From positions 1 through 38,965 of the forward strand of contig CALZHW010000017.1 in assembly GCA_945787125.1 (NCBI GenBank): a stretch of DNA of 38,965 nt, read 5' to 3'. This stretch comes from an uncultured Ectothiorhodospiraceae bacterium. Lineage in GTDB: Bacteria > Pseudomonadota > Gammaproteobacteria > S012-40. The position numbers and the translations under genes are program-made. A model generated the notes under the pieces. That model saw only the letters and a program-made list of their open reading frames with translations, was not told the DNA's origin and ran no database searches. This document shows, piece by piece, positions 32,985 to 38,965 of the stretch (the stretch's first letter is position 1; each line of letters opens with the position of its first letter).

Positions 32985-35264
32985 ATGAGAGAAACTCCAC
33001 AGAATGGCTTAAAAGGGCTTAAACACTGGCGGTATGATTTATTAGCAGGAATACAAGTGGCTTTAGTGTCGCTTCCTCTATCTTTAGGTATTGCAATTGC
33101 GTCAGGCGCACCTCCTGTCACAGGCTTGATTTCCGCCATTATTGCGGGTTTTATTTTCCCTTTTCTGGGTGGCGCTTATGTCACTATTAGTGGTCCCGCT
33201 GCAGGTTTAGCGCCGGCGTTATTGTCAGGTATGCTGGTGCTGGGTGGCGGAGATTTGGCCGTGGGTTATCCCTTGTTACTGGTTGCTATCTGTTTAACCG
33301 GACTGTTGCAGATTCTGCTGGCATTTTTCAAAACCGGTCGTTATGCCATTTTTCTGCCGGTTACTGTGGTAGAAGCCATGCTCGCAGCGATTGGCCTCAT
33401 GATCATTATTAAACAAATCCCGTCCTTGATGGGAGCAATGTTGCCTGCCGCAAAAAGCATGCTGGAAACGATTGGAATGTTACCGCAAGCTTTACCACAA
33501 ATAGAATTTAGCATTTTATTCATTGGTTCGCTGAGCCTGTTTTTGATGTTTTATCTCAACCGTACACGGCATCAATGGATGCGCAAGGTGCCACCACCAC
33601 TGGTTGTTGCAATACTTGGTATAGGCTTTGGTTATCTACTAAACCTTGATGCAAAGTATTTAATCACTATGCCCGAAAATTTATTGGAAGGTGGCATCAC
33701 CTTACCCGCTTTTGGTGAAGTCTTTAGTCGCCCCGATTTGTGGTGGGGGGTATTGGTGGTGGTGATTACACTCACGTTGATCGACGGCGTTGAGTCGCTG
33801 GCAACGATTAAAGCCGTTGATAAAATTGATCCCTTTCAACGCAAATCTGATCCTAATATTACGTTACGCACAATGGGTATTTCTAATTCTTTGTCCAGTA
33901 TTTTTGGTGGTCTTACTATTATTCCGGGTGGCGTCAAGAGTCGTGTCAATATCGATGCAGGTGGGCGTACCTTGTGGGCAAATTTTTACAACGCTGTTTT
34001 CCTGCTTATCTTCTTGTTTGTCGCCAAAGATGTTATTGCACGGGTACCGCTAGCGGCGATAGCTGCGATTCTGATTTATGTTGGTTGGAAGTTATGTGAA
34101 TACAAAGTTTTCACTAAGACGTATGCCATCGGGCGGGATCAGATTGTCATTTTTGTCATCACTGTGCTAGCTATTCTGGGTACTGACTTGCTTTCAGGGA
34201 TATTAATTGGAGTGGCGGCCGAAGTGCTGATGCTACTGTATTTGCTCATGCCATCGTTCCGCTCCATACTCAATGGCCAATTGGGATTCCTGCAGTCTAG
34301 CTCTTTGTTGTGGAAGAATCTGCGAGGTTTGTTTAGCAATCCTGTGATTTCAGTCAAGGAAGATGAACGCAATGGTCAGCCACATTACGAAATATCTTTA
34401 TCATCGGTTGTGTGTTTTAACTTGTTATTGCTGGATAAATTACTGTGCAGTTTGCCGACTAACGTCAGCGTAAGCTTGATAGTGACAGAATCTGGACGCG
34501 TTATCGATCACACCGGCATGGAATATCTTCATCAGTTTCAGGAAGAATGTATCCGCGACAAACGTCCTTTTGAGCTTCTGGGGCTGGAGAACTTTTTCCA
34601 ATTTACCAGCCATTCTCTCTCAGCACGGATGCAGGATGCCAGGTTAATCAAGGAAAAGGTCAAACTTACCAAACGTGAAAAGCAGATGGAAGGTCTGGCT
34701 CAGCACCGGGGTTTGGAAATGCAAATTGCCACCGCAAGCATACTAAACACCCAGGATTTTGTTTATTTACGTCGCGGTTCTGCAAAGCAGGAAAGCAATG
34801 TGATGACGGGGGATTATTTAGGCTGTAAAGTGAGATTGTTCGACTACAGTCATACCGCCGCGCCTGATTACTATTCTAAACATTGGCACACTATCATTAC
34901 TTTGCGCTGCTCAACAGATCCTGATATCACGATGCCTGACTTTGTCATTACGCCTGGGTATTATCTGCAACGTTATTTGGTGGATTATGCTGAAATGACG
35001 TTACCAGAAGCTGATCGAGTCTTTGCTGAGCACTACCGGCTTTATGGTAAAGAGAAACAAAATCCATTGGCATTTCTATCTTCCGAACTGATCGAGTTCC
35101 TGAATGACAATCAAGGGTATTATGTGGAAGTTAAAAATGGTGAAATGCTGGCTTTCAGACCAGACCAGGAGTTAGCTACTCCGCAGGATATTGACATGTT
35201 ATTTAACTTGGCTAAAATTTTAAAAGCCTCATGTTTCAATGCGTCAAATACAGATAACAGCTAA
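32985..35264 (+). CDS. SulP-family anion (probably bicarbonate) transporter with extended C-terminal domain
   Basis: A 759-residue inner-membrane protein. Residues 10-430 form the SulP transport domain, with the signatures PLSLGIAIASGAPPVTGL and TISGPAAGLAPAL early and TLIDGVESLATIKAVDKIDP in the middle. A STAS-like domain follows at about 460-560. The last ~190 residues (from about 570) are an additional cytosolic domain, including GCKVRLFDYSHTA and a segment rich in aromatic residues, which most SulP proteins lack. In this location, after sbtA/B and csoS1D, bicarbonate is the likely substrate; sulfate is the alternative. It starts 45 bases after csoS1D with AGGAAG upstream. Confidence 0.85.
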   Translation: MRETPQNGLKGLKHWRYDLLAGIQVALVSLPLSLGIAIASGAPPVTGLISAIIAGFIFPFLGGAYVTISGPAAGLAPALLSGMLVLGGGDLAVGYPLLLVAICLTGLLQILLAFFKTGRYAIFLPVTVVEAMLAAIGLMIIIKQIPSLMGAMLPAAKSMLETIGMLPQALPQIEFSILFIGSLSLFLMFYLNRTRHQWMRKVPPPLVVAILGIGFGYLLNLDAKYLITMPENLLEGGITLPAFGEVFSRPDLWWGVLVVVITLTLIDGVESLATIKAVDKIDPFQRKSDPNITLRTMGISNSLSSIFGGLTIIPGGVKSRVNIDAGGRTLWANFYNAVFLLIFLFVAKDVIARVPLAAIAAILIYVGWKLCEYKVFTKTYAIGRDQIVIFVITVLAILGTDLLSGILIGVAAEVLMLLYLLMPSFRSILNGQLGFLQSSSLLWKNLRGLFSNPVISVKEDERNGQPHYEISLSSVVCFNLLLLDKLLCSLPTNVSVSLIVTESGRVIDHTGMEYLHQFQEECIRDKRPFELLGLENFFQFTSHSLSARMQDARLIKEKVKLTKREKQMEGLAQHRGLEMQIATASILNTQDFVYLRRGSAKQESNVMTGDYLGCKVRLFDYSHTAAPDYYSKHWHTIITLRCSTDPDITMPDFVITPGYYLQRYLVDYAEMTLPEADRVFAEHYRLYGKEKQNPLAFLSSELIEFLNDNQGYYVEVKNGEMLAFRPDQELATPQDIDMLFNLAKILKASCFNASNTDNS

Positions 35265-35302
35265 TAGTGAGGTTGTTTGATAGTTGCAAAAGTGCCACCT
35301 TC

Positions 35303-35418
35303 CAGCACCCGTAGCCGCAAAACCTTACCGAGAGACGCCGTGAATACGTCCTTGTAGGCTTGACGGCAGCATCCATGCTGCCAACACTCTCGATAAGGCC
35401 TTGCCACTACGTGCACTG
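35303..35418. repeat. Long imperfect palindromic repeat, family C
   Basis: The 32-base arms 35303-35334 and 35387-35418 are complementary at about three quarters of positions. Between them GGCAGCAT at 35365-35372 pairs with ATGCTGCC at 35375-35382. It sits between convergent genes (the SulP transporter and the NUDIX hydrolase) and could end transcription from both sides. It looks like a member of a dispersed intergenic repeat family, but only one copy is seen here. Confidence 0.7.
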
Positions 35419-35502
35419 ATTATGGGGAAAATATTTGAACTCTGTTTGTGAGTGATTATACGAATGCGGGCTCGATTAAAAATAAAAAGTGATTCGTTGA
35501 GT

Positions 35503-36060
35503 TTATGCGGGTAGGGTGAGGCGACGAGTTTTTTGTACAAGTCGGTAGATAGAGCGGGCATTATTGAAGCGAGGCACTAATTCCAACGGTATCCAGCCGA
35601 TCTGGTGAGATTCGTCATTGCCGGGCAAAGCAATAGTATCGTCGATTTCAACCAGAAAACGAATGTCAAAATGTTTATGCCGAGGGTCGTGTTGACTAGC
35701 ATGTACCGTATGCACGTCTACATCGAAAATCTCATTGCTTAACAGTTTCACCTGAGCCAGATCGACGCCTGTTTCTTCAGCGGTTTCCTTTAATACAACT
35801 TGCTCTATGTCAGAGTCGTTATCAGCATGCCCGCCAGGTTGTAGCCACATGTTCAGCTTGCGATGGTGCATCATTACCACGTGTGTGCGAGCAGCATTAA
35901 CGACCCATGCAGATCCTGAAACATGTCCTGGCATCAAGTTACGATCAAAACAATTTTCATGTTGCAAAATAAAGCGTCGAGATTGCTCAGCCATTGCAGC
36001 TTCTTCCATGTAACTGGTTTTGTAGTTTTCGAGCAAATGTAGTAGTTGTTTTCTATGCAT
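35503..36060 (-). CDS. NUDIX hydrolase
   Basis: A 185-residue protein with a NUDIX box, GGHADNDSDIEQVVLKETAE followed by ETGV. The core EExGV acids that bind the metal are kept, while the earlier Glu is Ser and the REU arginine is Lys, a variation common in the GGHAD subgroup. An N-terminal helical extension of about 50 residues precedes the fold. NUDIX enzymes cleave nucleoside diphosphates linked to other groups; the substrate cannot be told from the sequence. It is downstream of glgX on the same strand, with a gap of 139 bases, so a shared transcript is possible but unproven. Confidence 0.85.
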   Translation of the reverse strand: MHRKQLLHLLENYKTSYMEEAAMAEQSRRFILQHENCFDRNLMPGHVSGSAWVVNAARTHVVMMHHRKLNMWLQPGGHADNDSDIEQVVLKETAEETGVDLAQVKLLSNEIFDVDVHTVHASQHDPRHKHFDIRFLVEIDDTIALPGNDESHQIGWIPLELVPRFNNARSIYRLVQKTRRLTLPA

Positions 36061-36199
36061 TGTTTAAGAATAATTGGTTCGTGTTACGTTAGGCAAAACT
36101 GAATAGTACAGAGTACACGATTCTGCATGCTTGCCGCAATTGTATTCTTAAATACCAGGTATTGCAGATTATCAATATTCGTCATTACTTCGATTTTAT

Positions 36200-38248
36200 T
36201 TAAGATCTAATCAAAACAACAAGCGAACGTGCTTTTACAGAGTAAAGCAGGCTTGGCAATAGCTCTTCATGACCTGGGTTTAGTATGTCAGCGGGGCTTT
36301 CCAGGCTTGTGTCGACGACGCGACGCCATTCGTCAAACGCGCCTTCCTGGATGGTAAATAGCAGATCCTGCCAGTAAGCATTGATCATGACGTAAATATC
36401 CTGATCACCTTGGGAAGCACCATGCAGGCAGTAAGCTAGCGTATGTGAATGATGAGCGCTGTCGACTTCTGGGCCAACACCGTACCAATGGACATCTTCG
36501 CGCCAAAAACGGCTACGGCCAAGCGAGGGGTGAGCCTTGCGAAATGCAATCATGTGTTTAAAGAAGCGAAAAATATCTTGATTTTTTTGTAGTAGATCCC
36601 AATCCAACCAGCTTGTTTTGTTATCCTGATTGTAGGGATTGTTGTTGCCTTCCTGGGTTTTCATGAACTCATCACCGGCACTGAGCATGGGTGTGCCGTT
36701 AGCCAGCAGTATCAGACAGCAGAAGTTTTTTATCTGCTGCTTGCGTAAAGTGATAACGTCTTCAGGAACGTTTTGGTCACCCTCCCAACCGCAGTTCCAT
36801 GAAAAATGATCATTCGTGCCATCGCTGTTCTCGTGGCCGTTGTTCTGGTTGTATTTATGCTCGTAAGACACTAAATCATACAAGCAAAAGCCATCATGTG
36901 CCGTGATGAAGTTGACACTTTGAAAAGCATGATAAGCCTCCGATAACGAGTCTGGGAAAAGATCATCACTGCCATAAAGACGGGTGATCAGCGCGTTGAC
37001 TTTTCCAGGGTCACTTTTTACATATGTGCGTGTTTGATCGCGAAATTGCCCATTCCATTGCAGCCAGGAAATACCGGGAAAGTTGCGTCCAAGTTGATAG
37101 CTGGAAATATCCCAGGCTTCCGCAATGAGGCGTACGTGGGCGAGATCCGGGTCTGAGCGGATGGCAGAAATTATCGGTGCATCTTCCAGATTAACGGAGC
37201 CATCGCTGGCGCGAGTGAAGATGGACGCCAAATCAAAACGGAAACCATCTACATGCATTTCATTGACCCAATAACGAAGGCTGTCGAGCACCATGCTGCG
37301 GACATATCGATTGGCGGTATGTAAAACATTGCCGGTTCCTGCATCGTTGCGATAGTAACGTCGATTTTCGTCGAGCAGGTAATACGTGGTATTATCAATG
37401 CCACGAAAACTATACGTCGGGCCGTGTTCATTCCCTTCACCGGTGTGGTTGTAAACTACATCCAGAATTATCTCGATATCCGCCTGGTGAAAAGCCTTGA
37501 CCATGTGACGAAATTCATTAAGTAATGCCTCGTGATCCTGCTGACTACCATAGTGGTGATGCAGGGCAAAGAAACTTAACGGCATGTAGCCCCAATAATC
37601 GTTTGTCTGGGGGTCGAACTGAAACACCGGCATCAGCTCAACGACAGTGACGCCTAGTTCTTTCAGATAAGGAATTTTTTGTATGAGCCCGGCGAAAGTG
37701 CCACGTTTGTCAGCATCCACGCTGGAGTTTTCATGCCGAGTAAATCCTTTTACATGCAGTTCATAGATCACCGTGTCATGGGTGTGCCGGGGTTTGCGGT
37801 CACCGTGCCAATCGTATGGAGCAGTGTTATCAGGGATTATACCTAGCGCTGCTTTTCCTGCATTGGGGCCTGGCTCGATTGCCGCAATACGGCTAAAGTT
37901 TGGGGGAAAGTCAATTGCGCGTGCATAGGGATCTAACAGAATTTTATCTGGATCAAAACGATGACCTTGATTCAGATCAAACGGGCCGTTGACTTGATAG
38001 CCATAGTACTTGGCTTGATTAACTATGTTAGCCGCAAGCCGGCAATGCCAGATTCGCCCTGATTTGTTTTTTAAGTGATCAAAGAGGTAGCTGAACACCG
38101 GATGTTCAGGGTCGCCATTGGCGTATAGGTGCAGTGTGATGGCCGTGGCGTGTTTCGAGTATAAGGCAAAATTGTAAGCACGGTCTTTTTCAAAGAATGT
38201 TACACCTAACGGGTTTGACGATCCTTCCACAGCTGTCCATTCGTTCAT
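36200..38248 (-). CDS. glgX: Glycogen debranching enzyme, GlgX/isoamylase type
   Basis: A 682-residue protein from the ATG at 38248 (MNEWTAVEGSSNPLG), which has AGAGGA seven bases upstream; a start at 38335 adds 29 residues without family similarity. An N-terminal CBM48-like domain (about 15-130) is followed by a GH13 barrel with all four regions: DVVYNHTGEG, GFRFDLASI (nucleophile D339), LIAEAWD (acid E377) and FITAHDGF (D452). It hydrolyses alpha-1,6 branches of glycogen or limit dextrins in the cytosol. No other glycogen genes are in view. TreX-like activity is the alternative. Confidence 0.93.
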   Translation of the reverse strand: MNEWTAVEGSSNPLGVTFFEKDRAYNFALYSKHATAITLHLYANGDPEHPVFSYLFDHLKNKSGRIWHCRLAANIVNQAKYYGYQVNGPFDLNQGHRFDPDKILLDPYARAIDFPPNFSRIAAIEPGPNAGKAALGIIPDNTAPYDWHGDRKPRHTHDTVIYELHVKGFTRHENSSVDADKRGTFAGLIQKIPYLKELGVTVVELMPVFQFDPQTNDYWGYMPLSFFALHHHYGSQQDHEALLNEFRHMVKAFHQADIEIILDVVYNHTGEGNEHGPTYSFRGIDNTTYYLLDENRRYYRNDAGTGNVLHTANRYVRSMVLDSLRYWVNEMHVDGFRFDLASIFTRASDGSVNLEDAPIISAIRSDPDLAHVRLIAEAWDISSYQLGRNFPGISWLQWNGQFRDQTRTYVKSDPGKVNALITRLYGSDDLFPDSLSEAYHAFQSVNFITAHDGFCLYDLVSYEHKYNQNNGHENSDGTNDHFSWNCGWEGDQNVPEDVITLRKQQIKNFCCLILLANGTPMLSAGDEFMKTQEGNNNPYNQDNKTSWLDWDLLQKNQDIFRFFKHMIAFRKAHPSLGRSRFWREDVHWYGVGPEVDSAHHSHTLAYCLHGASQGDQDIYVMINAYWQDLLFTIQEGAFDEWRRVVDTSLESPADILNPGHEELLPSLLYSVKARSLVVLIRS

Positions 38249-38340
38249 TATTGCGTCCTCTGAGTATTGTATTGCGCCCGATATAAGCTCCGTTAGCTCA
38301 CTATAGGAGTTTAGCCTAAATTCAGAAAAATTCATTCATC

Positions 38341-38409
38341 GTAGGGTGCGTCCACGCACTAGCGATTTCATGGTCGTCCACGAAATCGCTAGTGCGGGAC
38401 GCACCCTAC
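38341..38409. repeat. Near-perfect hairpin repeat, family D
   Basis: A 33-base arm at 38341-38373 starting GTAGGGTGCGTCC is complementary to 38378-38409 ending GACGCACCCTAC, with one mismatch, one missing base and a four-base loop. It lies between the upstream beta-barrel gene and glgX on the minus strand. It is probably a dispersed palindromic repeat that can also act as a transcription terminator or mRNA stabiliser for the barrel gene. Confidence 0.8.
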
Positions 38410-38412
38410 AGG

Positions 38413-38965
38413 TCAAAAATAATAACGGAATTGAGCGGTCACACTGGTGGGAATGTGGCCGAATTCCGATTGTATTTCACCATTATTCAGTTTTTCTCCA
38501 ACACCGGTCATTATGGATAACGTTAGGTCGGACTCGTTGCTGCTTGAATAAACAAAATTCAATTGCAGCAAGCTGGAAGCCGCTAAACTGGAATCATTGA
38601 GGGTGGATATCAAGCTGACGAAATTAACATTTAACAATGGGAATAAATTTTTCTGTAATGATATGCCCAGTACTGATTGACTTAATTGTTTTTGTAAACC
38701 CAGAATAACCAACTGATCAAAGGACTCCTCATTCATTTCAGTTTTATTTTTTGCGCCTGCCGATTGTAATAATAATTCAGCTTCAAGAATGACTTCATTA
38801 TCAAATTGATATTCTAATCCAGCGATTGCTGTCGCATGCCATTTATCCTGCCACTGAAACCCAATGGCTTCGATTCTTATACCAGCATCAAAAATTTCAG
38901 ATTCTAGCCCTGCGCCAAAAAAAATATTGTCTAATACACCAGCAGTAAGTAACGAGAGCGATATT
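38413..38965 (-). CDS. C-terminal part of an outer-membrane beta-barrel protein (runs off the window)
   Basis: The frame is open from the right edge of the window to the stop at 38413-38415, giving about 183 residues without the N terminus. Alternating hydrophobic and polar stretches such as IRIEAIGFQWQDKWHATAIA and VILEAELLLQSAG look like barrel strands. The last residues, AQFRYYF, end in Phe, the signal for BAM-dependent insertion into the outer membrane. The family cannot be named. An internal ATG at 38736 is not the true start. Its 3' end touches the palindromic repeat. Confidence 0.7.
   Translation of the reverse strand, partial: ISLSLLTAGVLDNIFFGAGLESEIFDAGIRIEAIGFQWQDKWHATAIAGLEYQFDNEVILEAELLLQSAGAKNKTEMNEESFDQLVILGLQKQLSQSVLGISLQKNLFPLLNVNFVSLISTLNDSSLAASSLLQLNFVYSSSNESDLTLSIMTGVGEKLNNGEIQSEFGHIPTSVTAQFRYYF

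Noticed and set aside
38346..38600. 84-codon plus-strand frame over the right-hand hairpin
   Set aside because: It starts within the palindromic repeat and is antisense to the barrel gene; no homology or ribosome binding site.

Overview
The window reads as chromosome of a chemolithoautotrophic gammaproteobacterium of fairly low GC content. The clade is inferred, not proven: it rests on a form IA RubisCO with a complete alpha-carboxysome operon, SbtA/SbtB and SulP anion transporters, CsoS1D, bacterial di-heme peroxidases, an NsrR-type regulator and a second (N-type) ATPase operon. A sulfur oxidiser or similar obligate autotroph would fit. No rRNA, tRNA, CRISPR array, transposase or prophage gene was recognised.

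Layout. (1) 1-5.0 kb: a palindromic repeat at the left edge, a periplasmic di-heme cytochrome c peroxidase/MauG-type gene, a tiny signal-peptide ORF, and a 902-residue composite exported protein (degenerate metzincin-like region, two Lcl/DUF1566 domains, ZU5-like segment, PagL-like outer-membrane barrel). (2) 5.0-8.8 kb: a tightly packed three-gene operon of an N-formylglutamate amidohydrolase-like enzyme, a QEGLA/DUF1704 (MATCAP-like) metallopeptidase and a GshB/RimK-like ATP-grasp ligase, a conserved but functionally unexplained trio. (3) 8.9-15.2 kb: an N-ATPase operon atpD-C-Q-B-E-F-A-G, interrupted between atpE and atpF by a second copy of the edge repeat and apparently lacking atpR. (4) 15.2-20.2 kb: a remnant of a GNAT toxin, a MITE-like element, then a membrane-anchored di-heme peroxidase translationally coupled to a DAHL-PAS-PAS-GGDEF-EAL c-di-GMP protein. 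(5) 20.3-21.3 kb: divergent nsrR and truncated haemoglobin.

(6) 22.1-29.5 kb is the alpha-carboxysome operon: cbbL-cbbS-csoS2-csoSCA-csoS4A-csoS4B-csoS1-csoS1-acRAF-(putative mcdB). It is followed on the same strand at 29.8-35.3 kb by a CO2-concentrating module: sbtA, sbtB, a CbbR/CcmR-like LysR regulator, csoS1D and a SulP transporter with an extra C-terminal domain. Transporters raise cytosolic bicarbonate, CsoSCA dehydrates it inside the shell, and RubisCO fixes the CO2. The LysR protein is the obvious local candidate to regulate the module. (7) 35.3-39.0 kb, minus strand: a NUDIX hydrolase, a GlgX/isoamylase-type glycogen debranching enzyme and the 3' part of an outer-membrane beta-barrel gene, with two further palindromic repeats.

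The least explained parts are the composite PagL-like protein, the FGase/MATCAP/ATP-grasp trio, the small exported peptide, the putative McdB with no ParA/McdA gene in view, the altered ion-binding and P-loop residues of the N-ATPase, and four distinct families of palindromic repeats without a visible transposase.
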